Positions 24,201-33,940 of a stretch of DNA of 64,000 nt are shown here, piece after piece. The first letter of the stretch is position 1. Every line of letters begins with the position of its first letter. The stretch covers positions 23,933,501 through 23,997,500 of the forward strand of contig CM076947.1 of the NCBI GenBank assembly GCA_039566865.1. The letters run 5' to 3'. The translations under genes were made by a program, and so were the position numbers. The stretch is from Aurelia coerulea (taxonomy: Eukaryota > Cnidaria > Scyphozoa > Semaeostomeae > Ulmaridae). Under the pieces are notes generated by a model. That model was not told where the DNA came from and made no database searches. It was given only the letters and a program-made list of their open reading frames with translations.

Positions 24201-27200
24201 CAGATACTGTCCAGGACAGATGTTTTCCTGTCCAGGACAGAGTTTTTACTGTCCAGTACAGATACTGTCCAGGACAGATGTTTTCCTGTCCAGGACAGAT
24301 TTTTTACTCTCCAGGACAGATACTGTCCAGGACAGATGTCTTCCTGTCCAGGACAGATTTTTTACTCTGCAGGACAGATACTGTCCAGGACAGATGTTTT
24401 GCTGTCCAGGACTGATTTGTTACTGTTCAGGACAGATATTTTACTCTCCAGGACAGTTACTGTCCAGGACAGATGTTTTCCTGTCCAGGACAGATTTTTT
24501 ACTCTCCAGGACAGTTACTGTCCAGGACAGATGTTTTCCTGTCCAGGACAGATTTTTTACTCCCCAGGACAGATACTGTCCAGGACAGATGTTTTCCTGT
24601 CCAGGACAGATGTTTTACTCTCCTGGTCAGTTACTGTCCAGGACAGATGTTTTCCTGTCCAGGACAGATTTTTAACTCTCCTGGTCAGATTCTGTCCAGG
24701 ACAGATGTTTTCCTGTCCAGGACAGATTTTCTACTCTCCAGGACAGTTACTGTCCAGGACAGATGTTTTCCTGTCCAGGACAGATTTTTTACTCTCCAGG
24801 ACAGATACTGTCCAGGACAGATGTTTTCCTGTCCAGGACCGATTTCTTGCTCTCCTGGTCAGTTACTGTCCAGGACAGATGTTTTCCTGTCCAGGACAGA
24901 TTTTTAACTCTCCAGGACAGATACTGTCCAGGACAGATGTTTTCCTGTCCAGGACAGATTTTTTACTCTCTTGGTCAGTTAATGTCCATGACAGATGTTT
25001 TCCTGTCCAGGACAGATGTTTTACTCTCCTGGTCAGAATCTGTCCAGGACAGATGTTTTCCTGTCCAGGACAGATTTTTTACTCTCCTGGTCAGATTCTG
25101 TCCAGGACAGATGTTTTCCTGTCCAGGACAGATTTTTTACTTTCCAGGACAGATACTGTCCAGGACAGATGTTTTCCTGTCCAGGACAGATTTTTTACTC
25201 TCCTGGTCAGTTACTGTCCAGGACAGATGTTTTCCTGTCCAGGACAGATTTTTTACTTTCCAGGACAGATACTGTCCAGGACAGATGTTTTCCTGTCCAG
25301 GACAGATTTTTTACTCTCTTGGTCAGTTACTGTCCAGGACAGATGTTTTCCTGTCCAGGACAGATTTTTTACTCTCCAGGACAGATACTGTCCAGGACAT
25401 ATGTTTTCCTGTCCAGGACAGATTTTTTACTCTCTTGGTCAGTTACTGTCCAGGACAGATGTTTTCCTGTCCAGGACAGATTTTTTACTCTCCAGGACGG
25501 TTACTGTCCAGGACAGATGTTTTCCTGTCCAGGACAGATGTTTTACTCTCCTGGTCAGATTCTGTCCAGGACAGATGTTTTCCTGTCCAGGACAGATTTT
25601 TTACTGTCCTGGATAGATACTGTCCAGGACAGATGTTTTCCTGTCCAGGACAGATTTTTTACTCTCCTGGTCAGATACTGTCCAGGACAGATGTTTTCCT
25701 GTCCAGGACCGATGTTTTCCTGTCCAGGACAGATTTTTTACTCTCCTGGTCAGATACTGTGCAGGACAGATGTTTTCCTGTCCAGGACAGATGTTTTCCT
25801 TTCCAGGACAGATTTTTAACTCTCCTGGTCAGATTCTGTGCAGGACAGATGTTTTCCTGTCCAGGACAGATTTTTTACTCTCCTGGTCAGATACTGTCCT
25901 GGACAGGAAAACATCTGTCCTGGACAGTATCTGTCCTGGAGAGTTAAAAATCTGTCCTCGACAGGAAAACATCTGTCCTGGACAGTAACTGACCAGGAGA
26001 GTAAGAAATCGGTCCTGGACAGGAAAACATCTGTCCTGGACAGTATCTGTCCTGGAGAGTAAAAAATCTGTCCTGGACAGGAAAACATCTGTCCTGGACA
26101 GTAACTGTCCTGGAGAGTAAAAAATCTGTCCTGGACAGGAAAACATCTGTCCTGGACAGAATCTGACCAGGAGAGTTAAAAATCTGTCCTGGACAGGAAA
26201 ACATCTGTCCTGGGCAGTAACTGACCAGGAGAGTAAAACATCTGTCCTGGACAGGAAAACATCTGTCCTGGACAGTATCTGTCCTGGGGAGTAAAAAATC
26301 TGTCCTGGACAGGAAAACATCTGTCCTGGACAGTAACTGTCCTGGAGAGTAAAAAATCTGTCCTGGACAGGAAAACATCTGTCGGACAAGAAAACATCTG
26401 TCCTGGACAGTATCTGTCCTGGAGAGTAAAAAATCTGTCCTGGACAGGAAAACATCTGTCCTGGACAGTAACTGTCCTGGAGAGTAAAAAATCTGTCCTG
26501 GACAGGAAAACATCTGTCCTGGACAGTAATTGTCCTGGAGAGTAAAATATCTGTCCTGAACAGTAACAAATCTGTCCTGGACAGCAAAACATCTGTCCTG
26601 GACAGTATCTGTCCTGCAGAGTAAAAAATCTGTCCTGGACAGGAAGACATCTGTCCTGGACAGTATCTGTCCTGGAGAGTATAAAATCTGTCCTGGACAG
26701 GAAAACATCTGTCCTGGACAGTATCTGTACTGGACAGTAAAAACTCTGTCCTGGACAGGAAAACATCTGTCCTGGACAGTATCTGTCCTGGAGAGTAAAA
26801 AATCTGTCATGGATAGGAAAACATCTGTCCTGGACAGTAACTGACCAGGAGAGTAAAGAATCTGTCCTGGACAGGAAAGCATCTGTCCTGGACAGTATCT
26901 GTCCTGGAAAGTAAAAAATATGTCCTGGACAGGAAAACATCTGTCCTGGACAGTAACTGACCAGGAGAGTAAAAAATCTGTCCTGGAGAGGAAAACAGCT
27001 GTCCTGGACAGTATCTGTCCTGGAGAGTAAAAAATCTGTCCTGGATAGGAAAACATCTGTCCTGGACAGTAACTGACCAGGAGAGTAGAGAATCTGTCCT
27101 GGACAGGAAAGCATCTGTCCTGGACAGTATCTGTCCTGGAAAGTAAAAAATCTGTCCTGGACAGGAAAACATCTGTCCTGGACAGTAACTGACCAGGAGA

Positions 27201-27570
27201 GTAAAAAATCTGTCCTGGACAGGAAAACAGCTGTCCTGGACAGTATCTGTCCTGGAGAGTAAAAAATTCTTTACTCTCCTGGTCAGATACTGCCCAGGAC
27301 AGATGTTTTCCTGTCCAGGACAGATGTTTTACTCTCCTGGTCAATTACTGTCCTGGACAGATGTTTTCCTGTCCAGGACAGATTTTTTACTCTCCTTTGT
27401 CCGTTACTATCCAGGACAGATTTTTTCCTGTCCAGGACAGATTTTTTACTCTCTTGGTCAGTTACTATCCAGTACAGATGTTTTCCTGTCCAGGACTGAT
27501 TGTTTACTCTCCTGGACAGATTCTGTCCAGGACAGATGTTTTTCTGTCCAGAGCAGATTTTACTCTCTAG
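12262..27570. repeat. Giant 58-bp minisatellite array (about 15.3 kb) inside one intron
   Basis: The 58-bp unit is built from three related parts: CTGTCCAGGACAGATGTTTT, CTGTCCAGGACAGATTTTTT and a CTCTCCTGGTCAGTT or CTCTCCAGGACAGAT part. The core CTGTCCAGGACAG is a 13-nt perfect palindrome. Units run forward at 12262-14876, reverse at 14877-23792, forward at 23793-25898, reverse at 25899-27267 and forward at 27268-27570. The zone 15300-21800 is the least regular, with shortened and fused units. The unit has no stop codon in several frames, so long open frames appear on both strands; they have no start context, splice context or protein-family similarity, and I do not treat them as genes. Confidence 0.98.
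23793..27267. repeat. Inverted duplication within the 58-bp array
   Basis: Rare unit variants occur in mirror order on both sides: GATTCTCT at 23891 and its complement near 27093, GATTCTTT at 24123 and near 26861, GATGTCTTCC at 24335 and GGAAGACATC ending at 26651, GATATTTT at 24435 and AAAATATC ending at 26551. For the last two pairs the two coordinates sum to 50986, so the arms are collinear without indels there. Arms run roughly 23.80-24.95 kb and 25.90-27.26 kb around a spacer of about 0.95 kb. The two outer orientation junctions are reverse complements of each other. Confidence 0.85.
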
Positions 27571-28294
27571 GCCGTATCAACCTTTTTGCACGTCTCCTTA
27601 TTGGTTGAAACTAAATTCTAACAATTTGATTGGTCATTACGGATCGACACCATATTGGCCAAAATTGCCACACTTTATAAGAGTAATGATATGAGTCCCT
27701 ATTGAGCAAGTGATATCTGCAAATCAATGAACGCAGGTAAACAAGGGACGGAATGTCATAAGTCTACAGTTGGACTATTTTATTTTGCGTTCAATCGGAC
27801 CATTATATTTTGTGTGGAATCGGACTATCTTAGTTTTTGTGGCATGGTCATGGACCGCAGGAAGGCTTGTAAAACAATGGGAATTTGGAGGAAGGTTTGA
27901 CAAGCTCTGGAATAATTCTGAGATAATTTATTGTAAGAAACTCTACTGTCATATACAATGTAGTCGGAGTCAAACTCACTATGTTTAGCTATAGGTGAAA
28001 TAGCTCAAATTTTTTTGCCTCGCAATAGCTTTTGAGCAATGATAACTATTTCCACAGATCGTTTTTTACTTCGCTGTATTTCCCACATCATAAATAAGTG
28101 GATCAGTTGCCAAATGTTTGCAGAGATCTCCAGACTCAAGCCCAGAGAGAGAGCCAATCTTTGCTCAATCTTTTTCTTCCTACTCAGTTTTACTGTAGTA
28201 TGGAATCTGACTTCTTGCTATGGGGAGCAATAATTTGAGCAGTCTGTTTACCAAAGCTGACTTTAACAGTTTAACAAGCAACCAGATCACTACA
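27571..28294. other. Intron sequence, nothing recognised
   Basis: This is unique-looking AT-rich sequence after the minisatellite. Small open frames near 27770 and 28039 show no motif. Confidence 0.5.
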
Positions 28295-28680
28295 GTACAC
28301 GAATTTTTTAAAAGAAACTCACTGCCCATAAGAAACTCAACTCTTAGGTCGCCAAAAAATTAAGAAACTCCAGTACTGGGGATATTTAAGCTAAGAAACT
28401 ATTTACTTTGATAAAGGAAATCTTTGGCAAATTTTTACATTACTTTCACTTGTTTCCTGTATCATATTACTGGTAAGGTACTTGAGTAATGTCTAAACAT
28501 TGGAAAGGCTTGAAAACATCGTTTTGAAATGTTCACGAGAGCACAGGTAGTGAACATGAAGATTGTTATGGGACCTCTAAGAAACTCGTAAGAAACGCTG
28601 AGTACTCAACATCCGATATTTTTAAGAAACTTTCAGTTTTGGCCCACATTCTTAGTTTCTTATAAAAAAATACGTGTACA
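28295..28680. mobile_element. MITE-like element, GTACACG...CGTGTAC termini
   Basis: The left GTACACGAATTTTTTAAAAG and the right end (TTATAAAAAAATACGTGTAC) form an imperfect terminal inverted repeat of about 25 bp, each followed by AAGAAACT motifs. The design resembles the element at 3525-3962 but the termini differ. Confidence 0.65.
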
Positions 28681-28760
28681 TGTTTACGAAATTCATAAGA
28701 ATTCATAAAACCATCCATCTGACTTCTTTCCGCTGTGGATCGATATTGGCGTTCATCGCT

Positions 28761-28794
28761 GTTTTGTTGTTGCTGCTGTTGTTGTTGTTGTTGC
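28761..28794. repeat. (GTT)n-rich microsatellite
   Basis: An interrupted run of GTT/GCT triplets. It is followed by an imperfect 17-bp inverted repeat (28811-28827 with 28875-28891). Confidence 0.85.
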
Positions 28795-28940
28795 TAGTCA
28801 CTTTGCATTGAGATTTACTACCTGAGTCATGTATTGCACTAATTTTATGGAAAAGGTACTGAAGAAAATTTAAAACTCAGGTAGTAAGTCTGTAACGTAA
28901 TATGTCAGAAATGACCATAATTTTGTGTTTTAAATTTTTT

Positions 28941-29919
28941 CAGGCCCGTAGGAGCGTTTTTCAGATTGGAGGGGCACTAATTCACACCGAAGGGGTAAAG
29001 CTTCCGGGGGTCCGGAGGCGAAGCCCCCGGAAGAGTTGCACGGTCAATGCCCTCTTTTCTTTTGGCAACGCCCTTCTGTGCATTGCTGAAAGGGCATTTT
29101 ATGATCGGAGGTCCTGAAGAAAAATAGGAAATTTACGAATCCAAATATATTTCAAACAAGTTAGCTAAAATCAAACTACGATAGGATAAGAATACTTTGT
29201 CGAGAGCATTGCGTAAGATTTACTTAATATTTGATTTGCAAAAGTCATCACACAATTTTCATGGCGTCCTACGAAAGCCATGGCATGGCCAGAGTAATGC
29301 ATCTCCCAATATCATGCTTGCCATTAGCGACAAGGAATTTTTGATAGGGTTGTGACAGTTCTCTTATGAGTTGAAGCATGAGGAAAAATTTTGATAAAAC
29401 ATCCTTTACTTTGGCTTAGAATGCATCCCCTGATTCCCTATTTGCCAATGCTAAAATGGAAGATTATACATTTCTTGGAAAATTCTTTCCCAGGTATACC
29501 CAGCTTTTTCTGTTCGGTTTTCGAGGATCTCGAGGACCACGCCACTGCTCGTTAGTTTAGATATGATTATTGATTCTTGAAGTCTGGGTACTTTTTGCCT
29601 CTCTTGACGAAGTGCTTCTGATGTCAAAAGGGTTGAGCTTTCCAAAGTTGAATTTCTTTGCATTGGAATCTATAACAAATTCGTTTACGTTGCTGACAGG
29701 GTTGAATTTATCAACTCTGTCGTGTTGCACATGTTTCACCATCAGGCGGTTTGCTGTTGTTGAACTTAGATAGGTCTTGACTCGCTTCAGTGCCAAGGGC
29801 CTGTCACTGATGATCAGTTTTCTATGTTATTATCCTATTATGAAGAATAAAAAATTCAACTTCTGGAAATTATTGGGGGGGCCCGGGCCCGACCGGCCCC
29901 AATAGGTGCTACGGGCCTG
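28941..29919 (-). mobile_element. hAT-type DNA transposon relic
   Basis: The ends CAGGCCCGTAG (left) and CTACGGGCCTG (right) are terminal inverted repeats, flanked by ATTTTTT on both sides. On the minus strand, 29557-29820 encodes LALKRVKTYLSSTTANRLMV followed by a KHVQHDRVDKFNPVSNVNEF segment. This resembles the C-terminal dimerisation region of hAT transposases. The remainder of a transposase is missing, so the element is a dead internally deleted copy. The duplication is 7 bp where hAT usually gives 8; base loss or the T-run may explain this. Confidence 0.75.
29557..29820 (-). pseudogene. hAT transposase C-terminal fragment
   Basis: This frame inside the hAT relic keeps the LKRVKTYLxST motif and NEFV of hAT dimerisation domains. 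It has no DDE catalytic region and is far shorter than a full transposase of about 600 residues. The reading continues weakly in shifted frame to about 29451. Confidence 0.7.
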
Positions 29920-30278
29920 ATTTTTTACAAGTGGGAAGACAAGTCTCTGTTACAGCCCACCACCTAAGGATGGGCCATGAGAAATTTTCCTTCGTGGCCG
30001 TTGGGCCATGAAAATTTGCTGTCTCTTTCAGGTTGGGCCACCATTTTTTTTTAGAAAATTTTGATTTTCCCTCCGGCCCACCCTAGCAGATACTTAATGA
30101 CCGGGGGTGAAGGGTCCCTAAAGCTTCGCTAACACACAGGGTGGTTGCTCCCTTGCCCCCTCCCCCCGCCAGCTTGTCTTTGCTTTTCAAAGACATCTTA
30201 CTGTGGTGACTGTGGTTTTACGAATCGTGACGCATTATTTCAAAGGATGAATTCCTTCTCGTGAAATTGCGGTGGCAT
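29920..30278. other. Intron sequence between hAT relic and tRNA gene
   Basis: It contains repeated GGGCCATGA / TTGGGCCA motifs (29970-30040) and a C-rich stretch near 30150-30170. No gene was recognised. Confidence 0.5.
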
Positions 30279-30371
30279 GCTCCAGTGGCACAGTCGGTTA
30301 GCGCGTCGTACTTATAAGTCAGTATTGACGAAGAAATGCGAAGGTCGAGAGTTCGAGCCTCTCCTGGAGCA
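30279..30371 (+). tRNA. tRNA-Ile(UAU) with a 19-nt intron
   Basis: The acceptor stem GCTCCAG pairs with CTGGAGC, with discriminator A at 30371. The anticodon stem TCGTA pairs with TGCGA around loop C-T-TAT-A-A, giving anticodon UAU at 30313-30315. The intron is inferred at 30317-30335, immediately 3' of position 37, the canonical place; animal tRNA-Ile(UAU) genes normally have an intron. The T arm is GAGAG-TTCGAGC-CTCTC. The mature length is 74 nt. Internal promoter boxes are intact (TGGCACAGTCGG; GAGTTCGAGCC) and a T6 Pol III terminator follows at 30375. One D-stem pair is A-C instead of G-C, so reduced activity is possible. Confidence 0.92.
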
Positions 30372-30373
30372 AC

Positions 30374-30381
30374 TTTTTTCA
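30374..30381 (+). terminator. Pol III T-run terminator of the tRNA gene
   Basis: A run of six T starts a few bases after the tRNA 3' end, as expected for RNA polymerase III. Confidence 0.8.
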
Positions 30382-30586
30382 TCTATCCTGAACCATCTTC
30401 AGAACATCATTAATGATTGAATGAGAAAATTTGAAACAAAAGTTTTGCGAAGTTGTTTTCAAATTCAAAGTGATGTTTTCTTTTTTTTGCTTTTAAAATG
30501 AATGACCGGCTATGAAAGATGAAATCTTATTGATCTATAAATAGCCTATTGTATTGGATTTACTGCGGAGCTTTTCGTAGCAAGGA

Positions 30587-30906
30587 GTTACTGTTTGGAA
30601 CCAGTTGAGCTATGAAATAAAAACTGCTCCTTCGTTAACTACTTTCAAAACGAGGCTTAAAAGCATTTTTGAAAAAATCAAAGAGGTTGAGAATCTAATT
30701 CAACGTTCAGCACATACGTTTGACTTTCGAGTCCCTCTCTTTTCAAATATTTTTCTTTCTTTTATATAGGATCTTCAAGTTGGTTTGTTAATATATATGT
30801 AATTAGGTTAGATATGTTTTCAAGCAGGGCACATTGTAAATCAGTTAATTTGTATTTACTGAATGTATTTAACCCTGTTAAGATAAATCGAAATGAACTG
30901 AAATGA
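30587..30906 (+). pseudogene. LINE 3' end (CR1/L2-like ORF2 C-terminus plus tail)
   Basis: From 30596 the frame reads WNQLSYEIKTAPSLTTFKTR and LKSIFEKI, the hallmark 'WNSLP..I..A.SL..FK..LK' end of many LINE reverse transcriptases, and stops at 30767-30769. Upstream the frame is broken. A non-coding tail follows to a GAAATGAA-type end near 30906. Confidence 0.75.
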
Positions 30907-31453
30907 AAAATTTAGATAACCTCGATGCATGTATTGAGAAAACAACTCCAATGGCAATGAAACAATGACATGTTTGAATTTGTTTGTTGTCCTGTTGATA
31001 AACCATGTCATTTCGATCACGTCAGTTATTGTAGAATAACTATCCTTAGTATGTCGTTTAAAAATACAACTTTTTGATTTTTCTATTTGGTAAATGATTG
31101 CTATCTGAAATAATTCTGGTAGCTCGATTTTGCATTCGTTTCTCTTTAGATGGTGATTTTCTTCCACAAATATGGGGGAGAATTCTTGCGTAGGCCCCTT
31201 CAAGCGGCTCAATAGTTTTGCTCAAAATCTTTATCAAATTCCTTTTAAATTTCTGCCTTACAGCAATGACTTGCACATACTTTGGCACGCGTTTTCCCCT
31301 CGGGATGAGGATGAAAGTCTTTCCCACTAATATGAGGAAATTTTTAACCCTTGAATTGCTTTTATATCTAGGTTCTTTGCATTTTGTCTTTTGTCAATTT
31401 TACCGAAAAATGCGAATCGTTTTAAACAAGAATTCCAATGTTTTAATTCTTAG
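30907..31453. other. Intron sequence; possible decayed antisense LINE
   Basis: A minus-strand frame near 31090-31330 contains RMQNRATRIISDSN, faintly like the end of LINE reverse transcriptases. The similarity is too weak to call a gene. Otherwise nothing was recognised up to the exon 8 acceptor. Confidence 0.3.
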
Positions 31454-31604
31454 GTACGACGTTGATCGAAACGGCCATGTAGATCATGGTGAATTTCTCG
31501 AGCGTCTTGGCGTCGATGTAACTCCAGGTGATATCAATGGTGTCAGTAATAAAATCACGGTGGGAAATGAAAAGGAATTGCATCGACATAGTCAGAGTCA
31601 ACAG
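31454..31604 (+). CDS. EF-hand gene, exon 8: canonical EF-hand after the 20-kb intron
   Basis: The acceptor is TTAATTCTTAG and the donor is GTATGT; 151 nt, phase 2 in and 0 out. It encodes YDVDRNGHVDHGEFLERLGV and a tail VTPGDINGVSNK ending HSQSQQ. The loop DVDRNGHVDHGE is canonical (D, D, N, E). Joined to the previous exon it gives LWRM-YDVDRNG, a normal EF-hand entry, and this shows that the two exons flanking the satellite belong to one gene. Confidence 0.94.
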
Positions 31605-31632
31605 GTATGTTCAACATCTTTGCTTTTTAGGC

Positions 31633-31717
31633 TACTCTCCTCCGCCGGTTTCTAGTTCCGTAGTCCATGCTTCTTGGTTCCGTATTTCTGTAGTCCATGG
31701 TTCCATGGTCCGTATTT
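31633..31717 (-). repeat. Dispersed repeat, inverted relative to 33692-33778
   Basis: It contains CCGCCGGTTTCTAGTTCCGT and TAGTCCATGGTTCCATGGTC; the reverse complement occurs at 33692-33778 (CATGGACTACAGAACTACGG ... GAAACCGGCGG) with few changes. The family was not identified. Confidence 0.75.
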
Positions 31718-31755
31718 TTAGGCTGCGGTCACATTGCTCCGTATTCATTTGAAAA

Positions 31756-32330
31756 AACAAGGACAAATTTTGTAAGACAATGGCATGTGATCCTTTTGTT
31801 GACACCTGAATTCAAAGCAATTAGCCACTGCTGACAAAGGAAATTCTCTCAGTCAAAAATTCAAAACATACAATCTGAAATCCAAGTGGCCAGCGCGCTC
31901 GTTGCGCATTCCAGAAATTGTTTTTAAGAGCAAACATGAGCATAGGTCGAAAGAAGAAGGATATATCTACACATCTACCTCTGGCATTTAATTTGTTTTA
32001 TTCAAAAGCCGATTGGGAAGCCATTCAATTCTCTTATTTTTTTTGGGTGTAATTGAAACACTTACTGCGCAGCTTCTGAACCAAAGAAATAAAATGAATG
32101 CCCGAGGTAGATGTGTAGATGAATCCTCCTTCTTTCGACCTATCCTCATGTTTGCTCTTGAAAACAATTTCTAGAATGCATAACGAGCGAGCTAGCTACC
32201 TGGGTTTTCAGAGAAACTTGCGGCTTTGCTTGTTTTGAATTACTGGTTGAGGGGCAGTCGCTAATTGCTTTGAATTGCGGTGTCAATCAAAACCAACTCG
32301 CGCTATTGTCTTACCAAATCTGTCCGTGTT
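31756..32330. mobile_element. AACAAGGACA fold-back element with 9-bp target duplication
   Basis: The element starts AACAAGGACAAATTTTGTAA and ends AATCTGTCCGTGTT. It is flanked by a perfect duplication, ATTTGAAAA, at 31747-31755 and 32331-32339. It is 575 bp, the two halves are reverse complements over long segments, and there is no transposase. The 9-bp duplication suggests MULE-type mobilisation. Confidence 0.9.
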
Positions 32331-32345
32331 ATTTGAAAATGGAGC

Positions 32346-32585
32346 AACAAGGACAGATTTGGCAGCACAATGGCATCAGCTTCTTTTGATTGACACTGGA
32401 ATTCAAAGCGATTAGGGATTGCAGACAAAGGGAATCCTCTCAACCGGTAATATAAAACAAACAAAACCGCAAAAATTACCTTGAAAGTAATAGCGCAAAC
32501 TGTCACCTTTGGCAGATTTGGCTAATCGCTTCGAATTCAAGTGTCAATCAAAAGCAACTGATGCCATTGTGTTACAAAGTATTTC
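32346..32585. mobile_element. Second, shortened AACAAGGACA fold-back element
   Basis: It starts AACAAGGACAGATTTGGCAG and closes with GCCATTGTGTTACAAAGTAT, the reverse of the start in diverged form. The arms ATTCAAAGCGATTAG and CTAATCGCTTCGAATT pair. It lies only 6 bp from the target duplication of the preceding copy. Confidence 0.7.
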
Positions 32586-32718
32586 CTATTTGACTGCGGC
32601 AATTTGCGATACAAAAATGTCTTTCTCCCAGTTGTTTGAAAAATTGTCACAGTGTTTTGAATTTGATTGTTAATCTTCTTAATGACTTTTCATGCCTTAT
32701 TTTCCAAAATCTTTTTAG

Positions 32719-32798
32719 ATGAAGCAACACAGAGCTGCAATGAACCAAGCAAATACAACTGCCTTCATGTCAGCGATGGACGTTGAAAAGCAATTACG
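32719..32798 (+). CDS. EF-hand gene, exon 9: linker
   Basis: The acceptor is TCTTTTTAG and the donor is GTAATT; 80 nt, phase 0 in and 2 out. It encodes MKQHRAAMNQANTTAFMSAM then DVEKQL and part of an R codon. It is a Gln/Ala/Met-rich helical linker with no Ca2+ loop. The AMDVEKQLRDKFRDSF junction with the next exon resembles the helices before EF-hands elsewhere in this protein. Confidence 0.85.
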
Positions 32799-33356
32799 GT
32801 AATTTAAAGTTTCATCGTGATCATTGTTTTAATTCAGAGTAGGCCAGAGATAGACTTATGACTCTTGTCCTAATAAACCTTTCAGCTGCATGTTTATTGC
32901 TACACGTCAAATTGATTCAGATATTATCATTTTCTTGAGGATCTTGAACAGAGCTGGGTTGCGTTTTTTCTGAAACACCCTGAAGAAAATATCTTATGAT
33001 AGACGCACGAGTTTTGGTAATTTTTAAGCGGGACTACTTGTTCACTCCTCCCCCTCCCCCAGTCGTCGGTCAAACCAAGACTCTCTTTTCAAGTGAAAGA
33101 AGAAGATACACCTTGAATAAAAATTAGAAATATAAGAAAGAAGGTGAATAGCAAAAAAAGCAGCAGATAAAGCTTATTTGATATGTAAAAACTTGAAGGA
33201 TTCGTGCAAGGTTAAGAGCTTGCATTTGCAAAGATAAAAACAATATAAGATTATCCCATTCTAATCGATGTTGCACACGTGCCATGAACAAAGGATAGCC
33301 GAAGAAACACTGCAGTGTCTGAGTGTCTTCTTTGTTATATTTATAGAGAAGCCTAT
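32799..33356. other. Intron sequence, nothing recognised
   Basis: This follows exon 9. A minus-strand open frame near 33124-33363 has no motif. Confidence 0.5.
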
Positions 33357-33470
33357 TTACCATTTAGTTACCATTTAGTTACCATTTAGTTACCATTTAG
33401 TTACCATTTAGTTACCATTTAGTTACCATTTAGTTACCATTTAGTTACCTTACCATTTATTTACCATTTA
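33357..33470. repeat. 11-bp minisatellite, array 1 (TTTAGTTACCA)
   Basis: About ten nearly identical units of 11 bp, ending with TTTATTTACCA variants. Confidence 0.95.
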
Positions 33471-33940
33471 TTGCTGACGAAGTCAGCCTTACTATTCTTG
33501 ATCAATCAGAAAGCGAAATTAGTCTGCCGTCGTCGGACTATGTAGACAGGGCCACTCACGGCTGCGGTTTGTGGGCGCACGGCTTGTGAGCATTTATCGA
33601 ACAACGAACAAAAGATAATGAGTTCTTCCTACCTACTTACGTCAATGGACGACTGGACGACAAAGGTTTATTTCTGACAATGCAGAGCTCAATATTACGG
33701 ACCACGAAACCATGGACTACAGAACTACGGAACCAAGAGCCTTTGACTCAGGAACTAGAAACCGGCGGAGGAGAGTAACTGAATATTCTAAATCATTTAC
33801 CTTTTGAGCCATTACCCAACTGTACATTCAAGCCTAATACACGTTTCCTTAGCGATAATTTCTATAAAATCGACCTCGCTACAGCCGCATTTGATACAAA
33901 TACTATTCGGCAGCACTCGCTGACTGTTGTTATATCTAGT
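33471..33940. other. 470-bp segment between two 11-bp arrays
   Basis: It holds the repeat copy at 33692-33778 and otherwise unique sequence. Being bracketed by two arrays of the same 11-bp unit, it may be an insertion that split one array. Confidence 0.6.
33692..33778 (+). repeat. Dispersed repeat, inverted copy of 31633-31717
   Basis: It shares CCATGGACTACAGAA, TACGGAACCAAGA and ACTAGAAACCGGCGGAGGAG with the reverse complement of 31633-31717. The spacing is preserved apart from small changes. Confidence 0.75.

Noticed and set aside
12262..27570. Dozens of long open frames on both strands within the minisatellite
   Set aside because: They are frame-rotated readings of one 58-bp repeat, lie within an intron of a gene with consistent exons, and show no protein-family motif.
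31058..31327. Minus-strand frame with RMQNRATRIISD, possible LINE reverse transcriptase
   Set aside because: Only a short, weak similarity; recorded as unexplained intron sequence.
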